Part shown: in pieces, positions 46,290-56,462 of the stretch
Numbering within the stretch: the first letter of the stretch is position 1
How the letters are laid out: each line of letters starts with the position of its first letter
Made by a program: the position numbers and the translations under genes
Assembly (NCBI GenBank): GCA_947253875.1
Contig: CAMYAM010000007.1
Coordinates: forward strand, 1-64,000
DNA: 64,000 nucleotides
Origin: an uncultured Fastidiosipila sp.
GTDB taxonomy: Bacteria; Bacillota; Clostridia; Saccharofermentanales; Fastidiosipilaceae
Direction: 5' to 3'
Notes under the pieces: model-generated
What the model saw: the letters and a program-made list of their open reading frames with translations, nothing else
Told to the model about the DNA's origin: nothing
Database searches by the model: none

Positions 46290-46787
46290 ATGGCTGAATA
46301 CAACAATTATGAAAATACAGATAATCGTGAGTCTGAAGATACAAAAGATACTTTTGAACTTCTAGATAGATTAGAAAGTCTGATTAAGGGTGCAAGAGCT
46401 GTACCTTTTTCATCAAATGTAATGTTGAATCAAGAAGAGGCTTTGATGCTATTGGGTATGGTCAAAGACTCATTGCCAGGGGAGTTACGTCAATCTAAAT
46501 GGCTAGTTGAGCAGAGTCGTGAACTATTGGAAACTGCTAGAGAACAAGCTGATAATATTATTGATGATGCTCAACATGAAGTACAGCAAATGATTGATGA
46601 GCATGAAATTACTCAACAAGCAAGAATGTATGCACAAGATACAATTGACGAAGCTAATGCTACAGCTGCAGAAATTCAAGATGCTGCTATTTCATATACA
46701 GAAAAAAGATTAACTGCATTAGAAAATCAAATTACGGATGTATTAGTAACAATTAGAAAACATAAAACTGACTTGCAAAACGGCTAA
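46290..46787 (+). CDS. DivIVA-like coiled-coil protein
   Basis: A 165-residue soluble protein with AGGAGA before the ATG. The N-terminus is acidic. The middle contains VMLNQEEALMLLGMVKDSLPGELRQSKWLVEQSRELLETAREQADNIIDDAQHEVQ, a helical pattern often seen in Clostridia in a gene next to coaD and usually annotated as DivIVA-like or ATPase-like. The remainder is continuous coiled coil. Function is not known; a scaffold role at membrane or septum is inference. It probably shares a transcript with the following membrane protein gene (11-base gap). Confidence 0.75.
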   Translation: MAEYNNYENTDNRESEDTKDTFELLDRLESLIKGARAVPFSSNVMLNQEEALMLLGMVKDSLPGELRQSKWLVEQSRELLETAREQADNIIDDAQHEVQQMIDEHEITQQARMYAQDTIDEANATAAEIQDAAISYTEKRLTALENQITDVLVTIRKHKTDLQNG

Positions 46788-46798
46788 GAGGTTTAATT

Positions 46799-47590
46799 AT
46801 GAAAAATAATCAGGGGAACGAAAAAAACTCAGATAATTTAGAGAAAAATAAAGATTTTCTTAGAGGTTATCAAGAAGATGAAGCTAAACCAGATGAGTTT
46901 ACTACACCGGAATTTTCTGAAGATAAATTCGAAAGAGTGGAGCAATTAAATTCAGAAAATTCTTCTAAAGAAGATTTTGTAGTAAGAAAATCATCTGATC
47001 TGCAAAATAAAACTATTAATCAAAATGTTACTAACCCTGAAAATTCTGAAGAAAATAAAGAAAATAGGGAGCTTACTGAAACTGCAGAAAATTCCCATAA
47101 AGAATCTTCAAAAGAAGATGCATCTAAGTATAAAAAACATGAAAATAAGAAAACTAGCATAAAAGAGAAAATAGCTAATGCAAATATTAAGCAAATTTTC
47201 CTTGTAATTATGGGTGCAATAGTTGTTTTCTTAGCTGTTTGGGGCTTAATGGACATTATCAACTCAGTTAAAGAAGCAAGAAATCCTCTATTAACGCCAG
47301 AATCAGCTACTAGACATTTAGTAAGTTCTATTTCAGCCGATAATTATGAAGAGTTTAAAAAATTAGCGGAGCCAATGAAAAATGTTGATAATGAAAAAGC
47401 CTTGTACGATAAGTTGAAAAAATCATTGGAAACTTCTAAAGATAATTTAATCACTAATTTTGTAATGATTAAATTGGAAAACGGCGAGCAATACTTATGC
47501 TCTTTATATCGCGATGATAATAAAGATGAATTTGTTTTTCGTTCAATAGTAGAAATACCTGCAGATGCACAAGGTTTTTTTGCAAGATAA
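46799..47590 (+). CDS. Single-pass membrane protein of unknown function
   Basis: A 263-residue protein with AGAGG before the ATG. About 120 residues of Glu/Asn/Lys-rich, probably disordered cytoplasmic sequence lead into a basic stretch and one membrane segment (about 133-154). A small C-terminal domain of about 105 residues then lies outside the cell (SATRHLVSSISADNYEEFKKLAEP ... YLCSLYRDDNKDEFVFRSIVEI). I do not recognise the family. Its place between a DivIVA-like gene and ddl suggests an envelope or division role, but this is only context. Confidence 0.7.
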   Translation: MKNNQGNEKNSDNLEKNKDFLRGYQEDEAKPDEFTTPEFSEDKFERVEQLNSENSSKEDFVVRKSSDLQNKTINQNVTNPENSEENKENRELTETAENSHKESSKEDASKYKKHENKKTSIKEKIANANIKQIFLVIMGAIVVFLAVWGLMDIINSVKEARNPLLTPESATRHLVSSISADNYEEFKKLAEPMKNVDNEKALYDKLKKSLETSKDNLITNFVMIKLENGEQYLCSLYRDDNKDEFVFRSIVEIPADAQGFFAR

Positions 47591-47631
47591 GTCAGGATAA
47601 GTTTTAGCGAATTTTAAATTGAGGAATTTTA

Positions 47632-48747
47632 ATGAATAATATAAATAATGTAATGGTGCTGTTCGGTGGAGTTTCTACCGAACATGCTATTTCTTGTCGT
47701 TCAGCATATACAATAATAAGTGGTTTGAAATTAGCAGGTTATAATGTCATTCCAGTAGGGATTTCTCTGGAAGGTGAGTGGTTGCCGTTTCGCCTTGATT
47801 TGGAGAAAATTCGTGAAGATAATTGGGTCGAGTTGACAAAAGCTGATTTAGCCAAAGATGAATTCCCAAAAATTAGTTTAAAAGAGTTGAGCTCACCTAA
47901 GGCTTATTTGCGCTATTTGTGTGGCGGAATTGACATAGACTTAGTCTATGTAGCTATGCATGGAATAAATGCAGAGGATGGTGCAATACAGGGGTTATTA
48001 GAGTTATGTGATATTCCATACATAGGAGCTAATTTAATTTCCTCAGCAATTTCAATGGATAAAGCTTATACCAAGTTATTAATAGAAAATTCTGATATTC
48101 CGCAACTTGATTTTGTAATTTGTCACAGAGAAGATATTAAAAATGCTATAGACTCAGTAGTTACAAAGGTTGAAAGACTAGGGTATCCAGTCTTTCTTAA
48201 ACCAGCAAATGGAGGTTCTTCCGTAGGTACGTATAAGGTTAATAATGCAGAAGAGCTCAAAACAAGCTTAATTGAAGCAGCTGAATTTGATAATAAAGTT
48301 TTGGCAGAACCGTTTTATTTGGCTCGTGAAGTGGAAATCGCTTGTTTAGGAAATCATCGAGCTAAAACTGCTGTAGCAGGTGAGATAGTAAAATCTGCTG
48401 ATGTCGAGTACTATGACTATAAAACTAAATATATCTCTGCAGATGGTGCGAAAGTTCAAATTCCAGCTAATATAAAAGCTGAAACTATGGCTAAACTTCA
48501 AGATTATGCCAAACAAATTTATAGTCTATTAGAAATAAATGGTTTATCCCGTATAGATTTTTTTGTTTCGCCTGATGAGTCAGAAATATATTTCAATGAA
48601 ATTAATACTTTGCCTGGCTTTACGAGTATTAGTCTTTTCCCGGTTGCATGGGAAAAAGAAGGATTAGAGCTATCTAGTTTATTAAAAGAGATATGTCAAT
48701 TAGGATTAGAAGCGTACGAACAAAAAAAGAGGAAGATAAATGTCTAA
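47632..48747 (+). CDS. ddl: D-alanine--D-alanine ligase
   Basis: A 371-residue ATP-grasp ligase making D-Ala-D-Ala, the substrate of MurF. Motifs: LFGGVSTEHAISCRSA near the N-terminus, AMHGINAEDGAIQGLLEL, FLKPANGGSSVGTYKV, LAREVEIACLGN, and SRIDFFV ... YFNEINTLPGFTSISLFP with the metal ligands. The tyrosine of the omega loop in YYDYKTKY supports D-Ala-D-Ala rather than D-Ala-D-Lac specificity. TTGAGGAA precedes the ATG. It lies outside the dcw cluster, about 31 kb from ftsW in this window. Confidence 0.96.
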   Translation: MNNINNVMVLFGGVSTEHAISCRSAYTIISGLKLAGYNVIPVGISLEGEWLPFRLDLEKIREDNWVELTKADLAKDEFPKISLKELSSPKAYLRYLCGGIDIDLVYVAMHGINAEDGAIQGLLELCDIPYIGANLISSAISMDKAYTKLLIENSDIPQLDFVICHREDIKNAIDSVVTKVERLGYPVFLKPANGGSSVGTYKVNNAEELKTSLIEAAEFDNKVLAEPFYLAREVEIACLGNHRAKTAVAGEIVKSADVEYYDYKTKYISADGAKVQIPANIKAETMAKLQDYAKQIYSLLEINGLSRIDFFVSPDESEIYFNEINTLPGFTSISLFPVAWEKEGLELSSLLKEICQLGLEAYEQKKRKINV

Positions 48748-49210
48748 AAATAAATTCACAGTTGATTTATTTGTAAAAAGTCAGCAGATTGTTGAAGCTC
48801 AAGAACAAGAAGAGTTTTCTATTATTACTCAGGCTGAATTGACAGAAACTAATGATTCTTATTTTTTAATTTTTGAACAAGATGAGTTTTTTGAGAAAAA
48901 TCAAATTAACTCTAGAAATAAGACTGAAACAGAAGAGACTAAGTTTAGTTTAAAAATACAAAAAGACCTCGAAAAAATTACATTACGAAGATTTGGCACA
49001 AGTTCCTATGTGCTAGAATTTATAAATTCTGACCTTAGTTATAACTATATAAATACAAATTATGGTAGATTAGAGTTGATTTATAGGACAAATAAGATCC
49101 TAGAAATCAAAGATACTGAGAAGGATTTTGAGATTAACTTAGATTATGACTTAATGCAAGGTGATTCAGTTTTAGCAAACAATAACTTGAATATTGCTTT
49201 TCAAAAGTAA
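48740..49210 (+). CDS. DUF1934-family beta-barrel protein
   Basis: A 156-residue protein overlapping ddl by 8 bases. Strand-rich sequence with SYFLIFEQDEF, LEKITLRRFGTSSYVLEF and YNYINTNYGRLELIYRT fits the DUF1934 (YwiB-like, calycin-type) family of Firmicutes. Biochemical function is unknown. Translational coupling suggests it is made together with the ligase. Confidence 0.75.
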   Translation: MSKNKFTVDLFVKSQQIVEAQEQEEFSIITQAELTETNDSYFLIFEQDEFFEKNQINSRNKTETEETKFSLKIQKDLEKITLRRFGTSSYVLEFINSDLSYNYINTNYGRLELIYRTNKILEIKDTEKDFEINLDYDLMQGDSVLANNNLNIAFQK

Positions 49211-49258
49211 ATAACTAAATAAAATTAAAAATTGTCAATAAAAAAGGGGGAATTTAAA

Positions 49259-49825
49259 ATGATAAATATTAATATTGCATCACTCTTGAACTACAAAGCT
49301 AAAAGAATGCCTGAACCAGTTTATTTTGAAGGCAATGAAGCTATTGAAAATTACGAGAATTTCGAGTTTCCTGATGGACTTGACTATGATTTTGTAATTT
49401 GGCCAGGTGAAAATAAGATTCTCCTTTTGACTGGGCAAATAGAATTTAAATGGGTTGCAGATTGTGATCTCTGCCTTGAGAGAGTTGAGAACATTGAGAC
49501 AATTGAAATTGCAGAGGATATTTATCCTGCTCAATTTAATCCGTTTGAGAATCGTATGGAAGATGATAAATTTGAATTTGCAGGTGAAGATGAGGAATAT
49601 GAATTCTTGATTCATGACGGTAGGAAAGTAGATCTAACCAGATATATTATTGATACAGTTTATATAAATCTACCTTTGGTCGTAAAATGTTCTGAAGATT
49701 GCCCTGGTTTATGTGTAAATTGTGGCAAAAAAGACCTTGAAAATCATGAATGTAAAGTTAAAAAAGATGACGAAGAGCCAAAAGCTGTGAGACCAGAATT
49801 TGACAAATTGCGTGAATTATTGTAA
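49259..49825 (+). CDS. DUF177/YceD-family protein upstream of rpmF
   Basis: A 188-residue protein of the DUF177 (YceD) family, which almost always precedes rpmF and has been linked to rRNA handling. Features: CDLCLERV in the middle, then PLVVKCSEDCPGLCVNCGKKDLENHEC, a cysteine cluster likely to bind zinc. The frame opens at a TTG at 49232, but AAAGGGGG lies 8 bases before ATG 49259, which is chosen. A promoter for rpmF follows, so rpmF is at least partly independent. Confidence 0.9.
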   Translation: MININIASLLNYKAKRMPEPVYFEGNEAIENYENFEFPDGLDYDFVIWPGENKILLLTGQIEFKWVADCDLCLERVENIETIEIAEDIYPAQFNPFENRMEDDKFEFAGEDEEYEFLIHDGRKVDLTRYIIDTVYINLPLVVKCSEDCPGLCVNCGKKDLENHECKVKKDDEEPKAVRPEFDKLRELL

Positions 49826-49846
49826 AAGTATATAGCTAAACTTTTT

Positions 49847-49875
49847 TTGAAAAATCTAAGCAAAACTAGTATGAT
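49847..49875 (+). promoter_or_regulatory. Candidate sigma-A promoter for rpmF
   Basis: TTGAAA (49847-49852) and TATGAT (49870-49875) are separated by exactly 17 bases, 65 bases before the rpmF start. Confidence 0.6.
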
Positions 49876-49940
49876 ATATTAGTTCATAAAATAATTAATA
49901 ATAAATAGAAATAGAAGTATTAATAAAGGGGGCGAGAAAC

Positions 49941-50120
49941 ATGGCAGTACCAAAAAGAAGATGGTCAAAAGCAAGAAGTAGAAGATCACATTCAGCAAAC
50001 TATAAATTAAAACCACTTAATTTAGTAGAGTGCCCACAATGTAAAGAACTTCGTAGAACACATAAGATGTGCAAGAGTTGTGGTTACTACAAAGGTGTAG
50101 AAGTAATGAGTGTTGAATAA
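49941..50120 (+). CDS. rpmF: 50S ribosomal protein L32
   Basis: A 59-residue ribosomal protein found by reading the gap after the DUF177 gene. It begins MAVPKRRWSKARSRRSH, as L32 proteins do. It carries the zinc-ribbon pairs CPQC and CKSC, which mark the zinc-binding (C+) form of L32, and ends GYYKGVEVMSVE. AAGGGGG precedes the ATG. A terminator follows. Confidence 0.97.
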   Translation: MAVPKRRWSKARSRRSHSANYKLKPLNLVECPQCKELRRTHKMCKSCGYYKGVEVMSVE

Positions 50121-50152
50121 TTCATTACAGTTGTAGATATAGATATAAGTTG

Positions 50153-50190
50153 AACAGCGGCGGATATAGATATCTGACGCTGTTTTTGTT
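50153..50190 (+). terminator. Rho-independent terminator after rpmF
   Basis: AACAGCG (50153-50159) pairs with CGCTGTT (50178-50184), with the inner palindrome GATATAGATATC, and T residues follow. Confidence 0.8.
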
Positions 50191-50230
50191 TGAATTATGA
50201 AACTAAGCTATAGTTAGTAGGAGGTGGAAA

Positions 50231-51568
50231 ATGCATAAAACAGTAATAGCCATTGTTGGCAGACCAAATGTAGGTAAGTCTAGCTTCTTTAACTATCTAG
50301 CGCGTGAGAGAATCTCTATAGTTGCAGATACTCCAGGTGTTACTAGAGATAGGATTTATGCTGAAGTAGAGTGGCTAGGCAAACCATATGTTTTGATAGA
50401 TACTGGCGGTATTGAACCAGAGAGTAAAGATAACTTGTTGCAACAAATGCGTACACAAGCTGAAATTGCTATTGAGATGGCTGATGTAATTCTTTTCATG
50501 GTAGATGGAAAAGAAGGTTTGCATCCTAGTGATTTTGAGGTTGCTGATATTCTACGTAGAGCTAATAAGCCGATCATTGTTGCAGTAAATAAATCTGATG
50601 GTCCAGATTTACCAGTAGAATTTTATGATTTTTACCAATTAGGTTTTGAAGAAGTTCACGCAATATCTGCAGCTCAGGGCTTGGGCATGGGTGATTTATT
50701 GGACAAAGTCAATGAACTTGCTCCAGAGTATGAAGAAGATGAAGATTTTAAAGATTATCTTAAGCTTGCAATCATTGGTAAACCAAATGTTGGTAAATCT
50801 TCTCTTGTTAATAAGATAACAGGACAAGAACGTTCCATAGTCAGCAATATGGCTGGTACAACTAGGGATACTACAGATACCCCAGTTGAGAATGAGTATG
50901 GTAACTTCATGCTTCTAGATACTGCAGGTATGCGTCGTAAAGCTAAAATAGGAGACCAGTTAGAGAGATATTCAGTTCTTAGGGCAACTGCAGCAATTGA
51001 ACGTGCAGATATTTGTCTAGTAATGATTGATGCAACTGAAGGACCAACAGAGCAAGATACCAAAATTGCTGGACTGGCTCACAAAGCTGGTAAGGGAATT
51101 ATTATATGTGTTAATAAATGGGATCTTCCAGCAGAGGAAAAAGCTTTTGACTTCAATGAAATGAGCTTGAGAATTCGTGAGACCTTCGCATTTATGCCTT
51201 ATGCTGAAATAGTATTCATATCTGCTAAAACAGGTTCAAAATTAAATAAATTATTTGAAACAATTAATTATGTTTGGGAAAACTGTAATCGTGAGATTAG
51301 CACCGGTAAATTAAATGAGATTATTGGTGATGCACAGCAAATGATGCAAGCGCCAAGTTACAAAGGTAGACGCTTGAAGATTTCTTATGCAGTTCAAGTT
51401 GCTACTACGCCACCGTCATTTGCACTATTTGTTAATGATGTTGAACTACTTCACTTTAGCTACGAGAGATATTTAGAAAACCAAATCCGCAGAGCTTTTG
51501 ATTTCCAGGGAACTTCGATTAGAATTTTCTTGCGTAGTAAAAATAAGTCTAAAGAAAGTACAGAATAG
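50231..51568 (+). CDS. der: Ribosome-assembly GTPase Der (EngA)
   Basis: A 445-residue GTPase with two tandem G domains, acting in 50S subunit assembly. Domain 1: GRPNVGKSSFFNYL, DTPGVTRDR, DTGGIEP, NKSD. Domain 2: GKPNVGKSSLVNKI, DTAGMRRKAK, NKWD. A C-terminal KH-like domain follows (about 350-445), with the typical AVQVATTPPSFALFVN. TAGGAGG precedes the ATG. Confidence 0.98.
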   Translation: MHKTVIAIVGRPNVGKSSFFNYLARERISIVADTPGVTRDRIYAEVEWLGKPYVLIDTGGIEPESKDNLLQQMRTQAEIAIEMADVILFMVDGKEGLHPSDFEVADILRRANKPIIVAVNKSDGPDLPVEFYDFYQLGFEEVHAISAAQGLGMGDLLDKVNELAPEYEEDEDFKDYLKLAIIGKPNVGKSSLVNKITGQERSIVSNMAGTTRDTTDTPVENEYGNFMLLDTAGMRRKAKIGDQLERYSVLRATAAIERADICLVMIDATEGPTEQDTKIAGLAHKAGKGIIICVNKWDLPAEEKAFDFNEMSLRIRETFAFMPYAEIVFISAKTGSKLNKLFETINYVWENCNREISTGKLNEIIGDAQQMMQAPSYKGRRLKISYAVQVATTPPSFALFVNDVELLHFSYERYLENQIRRAFDFQGTSIRIFLRSKNKSKESTE

Positions 51569-51667
51569 AATAAAAAGTCTTACAATTTTGAAGAATGGGA
51601 TAAGTTAAATGTCGTAAAAACAGCCGAATAGTGCTAAAATCTTGACAATAATAAAAAGGAGAAAATG

Positions 51668-53515
<1,848 letters not shown>

Positions 53516-53519
53516 ATGC

Positions 53520-53549
53520 TTATTGTATTCGAGGATTATTTGCTATAAT
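53520..53549 (+). promoter_or_regulatory. Candidate promoter for mltG (extended -10)
   Basis: TTATTG (53520-53525), an 18-base spacer, then TGC-TATAAT (TATAAT at 53544-53549, with the TGn extension), 39 bases before the mltG start. Confidence 0.55.
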
Positions 53550-53588
53550 AGAGCTAATATATGAAGCTGTTAAGAGATTGGATAAAGT

Positions 53589-54791
53589 ATGTTAAGCAAT
53601 AAATTGAAAACAATATCAGGTTACTTTATAGCAATTATTTTGGTGCTATTGACTTTGCTGATTGGATTTAGGATAGGGTACGGTTTTATTCTGGACCAGG
53701 ATGCTAAAGCCTCAGCTATTGCTAGTGCCTCAAGACAGGCAGAATTAGATGCAAACAATCCTGATGCAAGTAACTCAGAATCAACTAATCCAAATTCAAA
53801 AAATGATAAGAAGGTTAAAATTCCAGTTCATGTGACTAAAGATACTCCAGGTGCTGTTGAAATTTACATTAACTATGGGGATGGATCACGTGATGTTGCT
53901 AAACAGCTAATGGAAAAAGGTATTATTGATGATGCATTACCATTTGTAGTTGTTGGTAAAATTAATGGCTTCGATGGTAAGTTTCAAAAGGGTACTCACT
54001 TTGTTTTGAAAGGTATGAATTATAACGAGATTATGTACAATCTCTCATTACCTGCAGAATCTAGTTGGGTTACTTTCCCTGAAGGAACTGCTTATGTTGA
54101 TATGAAGAAGATTTTACATGAGAATGGAATTAATTTTGATGAGAAAACAATGGATAAACTTGTCAACTCACCAGAACTTTTCACAAAGTATTCATTTGTA
54201 AGTGCAATTCCTACAGATAGACCAGAAAGAACTTTTGCATTGGAAGGTTATCTTTTCCCAGATACATATCAATTTGACTTGAATGCGACAGAAGAAGATA
54301 TTATCAATACGATGTTACGCAATACCGAAAATAAGTTAACAAAAGATATTACTGAAAGAGCATCAAGCCTAGGCTACTCCTTGGATAAGTTACTTACTTT
54401 AGCATCAATTATTGAGTCTGAGAGTGGTAACATATATGATCAGTACAAGATTTCTAGGGTATTCCATAATAGACTTTATTATGATTGGAATTTAGAGTCT
54501 GATGCGACAATTAACTATCTGCTTAAATTACAGGGCAAAAAGCCAGTTTGGGCAGCAAGCCAAGAACAATTAGAGATTGATAGTCCTTATAATACGTATA
54601 AGCATGGAGGATTACCTCCTGGACCAATTTCTAATCCAGGTTTAAATGCCATCAAAGCGGCACTATATCCAGACACTGATGATCAAAGCATAATGTTCTT
54701 TGTGGCAGATGGTGAAGGTGGTACAGTATTTGCCTCAACAAAGGCAGAGCATCTAGCAAATATAGAGAAGTACAAAGACAAGTGGAAATAA
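53589..54791 (+). CDS. mltG: Endolytic murein transglycosylase MltG (YceG family)
   Basis: A 400-residue membrane-anchored lytic transglycosylase that cuts nascent glycan strands. It has a membrane segment at about 10-32, then a Ser/Asn-rich linker and a LysM-like region (DVAKQLMEKGIIDD). The YceG catalytic domain carries FALEGYLFPDTYQF and LASIIESESGN with the likely catalytic Glu276. SPYNTYKHGGLPPGPISNPGLNAIKAAL is the signature C-terminal motif. No ordinary ribosome binding site stands out (AAGAGATTGG upstream). A terminator follows. Confidence 0.95.
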   Translation: MLSNKLKTISGYFIAIILVLLTLLIGFRIGYGFILDQDAKASAIASASRQAELDANNPDASNSESTNPNSKNDKKVKIPVHVTKDTPGAVEIYINYGDGSRDVAKQLMEKGIIDDALPFVVVGKINGFDGKFQKGTHFVLKGMNYNEIMYNLSLPAESSWVTFPEGTAYVDMKKILHENGINFDEKTMDKLVNSPELFTKYSFVSAIPTDRPERTFALEGYLFPDTYQFDLNATEEDIINTMLRNTENKLTKDITERASSLGYSLDKLLTLASIIESESGNIYDQYKISRVFHNRLYYDWNLESDATINYLLKLQGKKPVWAASQEQLEIDSPYNTYKHGGLPPGPISNPGLNAIKAALYPDTDDQSIMFFVADGEGGTVFASTKAEHLANIEKYKDKWK

Positions 54792-54827
54792 AATTTTAAT
54801 GCTAACTTTGATTAAAATAATATTATT

Positions 54828-54861
54828 AAAGCCGTTTGAAATTAATTCAAACGGCTTTGTT
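54828..54861. terminator. Terminator after mltG, possibly bidirectional
   Basis: AAAGCCGTTTGAA (54828-54840) pairs perfectly with TTCAAACGGCTTT (54846-54858) around ATTAA. It lies between mltG (plus) and the GH31 gene (minus). T runs are short on both sides. Confidence 0.8.
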
Positions 54862-54891
54862 ATTACAGAGTTAAATTTTTATTTGGTTTTT

Positions 54892-56415
54892 CTAATTAGT
54901 GTCAATACGTTTATAAATTGGTAAATCATCATGTGACTGTACAAATTTAGCCTGTTTAATTCCTGTGACTTCTTTGGTATTGAAATTTTCCCATTTACCT
55001 TTAGGCAGATAGACTGATCTGCTACTTGTATTGGCAGTTGTTATTGGGGCGATTATTAAGTTTTTGCCAAAACAAAATTGATCGCATAGGATTTCTGTAG
55101 TTTCGGGATAATAGAATTCTACTGGCGCTATTATAGGATTCTTATCTTTAAAAGAAGCTTCTACAATATTCATTATGTAATCTTTTAGCTCAAGGCGAAG
55201 ATTGATAGCATTATTTATCCTGGATTGATTACTAGTAGTAAGAACTCTATAAGGAGCAGCTGAGAATTGCATAACTGGCATAAATGCAGCAATTTGTGCC
55301 CATCTTACAAAAATTTCCTCATCTAAACTATCTACATTATAGAAATGTAAATACTCGCCACCACCAATCATGTCTGGTGAAGAATAACTATGACCTATCA
55401 TTGAGGCATTAATTGAGTTAGGAATTAAAGAAGCAATCCCTTTACCATCCCAACTATGATCTTTGTCAGCTAAACGTTCCATAATATTCATTCCCGCAGC
55501 ATTTGTTGCCGCTCGTAGTTCGTTGAAATTGTAAGTTGAGCAAAAATCTCTCCAAGCATTACTTTGTTTGATTGAAGCTTGAATTTCTTCAATATTAGAA
55601 TGAGGATAATATCTGACATCCCCAGCATCAAATTTAAAACCAGAAATTCCTAGATTGACTAAAGCTTGTAATTGTTCGTCTAGCCAATTTTTTGCTTCTT
55701 CGTTTAAAAGGTCTAAAACTGCAGAATGTCCATTCCACCAATGAGATATATATATTTCGCCATGACTATCTTTAAGCAAGAAATCTTTTTTGGCTAGTTC
55801 TCTATATTCATATGTATCTGCTGTTATAAATGGACAGATCCATAACATGATTTTATAACCCATGGAATTTAGTTCTTTAATCATTTCTTGAGGTTTCGGG
55901 AATTTCTCAACTGAAAATTTCCACTTTCCATAGTAATCACTCCAACCGTCATCAATCATTAGAATTCCTGCTGGCATTGAATGTTGCAAATTATCTTTGG
56001 CATAGCGAATAATGTCTTCTTGATTTTGATTAAAAGTCAACTCAATCCAGCTATTATAGATAGGAGCTTCGAAAAACTCTTTAGCAAGGTTAATTTTTTG
56101 TTTAGAAAAACAGGATTCCTTAGCCAATTCATACGCAGCCGCTAAAGTTTGCTCATTTGGATTAGTTAGTAAATTAGCTGATTCAGATGCTATTATATTT
56201 CCATTTGAGAACTCCACAATAAATTCATATGCATTGCCTTGCTTATAAAGTAGACGTCCTTTGTTAGAAATAAAAAAATCTGCCATTTGGTTTGAACCAG
56301 CATTATAAGTTAAATCAATTTTACACTGACTAGTTTTAGTGTACGGCTGATCAATTCCATCGTTTACATAACCACCATACCAATGCTCTTTTTCTAGAAA
56401 TTTAAATTTTTGCAT
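54892..56415 (-). CDS. GH31 glycosidase, MYORG-like alpha-galactosidase/glucosidase group
   Basis: A 507-residue GH31 enzyme, compact compared with typical 650-800-residue members and lacking C-terminal extra domains. The barrel carries PAGILMIDDGW, YKIMLWICPF and GFKFDAGD with nucleophile Asp263. SSPDMIGGGEY supplies acid/base Asp348. The IYNSWIELTFNQNQEDI and HWWNGHSAVLDLLNEEA patterns recall MYORG (KIAA1161)-like proteins, some of which are alpha-galactosidases. No signal peptide is seen, so it is likely cytoplasmic. GGGAGAAGG precedes the ATG. It lies 47 bases downstream of the GH16 gene on the same strand and probably shares its transcript. Confidence 0.9.
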   Translation of the reverse strand: MQKFKFLEKEHWYGGYVNDGIDQPYTKTSQCKIDLTYNAGSNQMADFFISNKGRLLYKQGNAYEFIVEFSNGNIIASESANLLTNPNEQTLAAAYELAKESCFSKQKINLAKEFFEAPIYNSWIELTFNQNQEDIIRYAKDNLQHSMPAGILMIDDGWSDYYGKWKFSVEKFPKPQEMIKELNSMGYKIMLWICPFITADTYEYRELAKKDFLLKDSHGEIYISHWWNGHSAVLDLLNEEAKNWLDEQLQALVNLGISGFKFDAGDVRYYPHSNIEEIQASIKQSNAWRDFCSTYNFNELRAATNAAGMNIMERLADKDHSWDGKGIASLIPNSINASMIGHSYSSPDMIGGGEYLHFYNVDSLDEEIFVRWAQIAAFMPVMQFSAAPYRVLTTSNQSRINNAINLRLELKDYIMNIVEASFKDKNPIIAPVEFYYPETTEILCDQFCFGKNLIIAPITTANTSSRSVYLPKGKWENFNTKEVTGIKQAKFVQSHDDLPIYKRIDTN

Positions 56416-56462
56416 TAATCCTTCTCCCTCTGATTATTTGTTTATTGAGTTAAGAGCAAATA

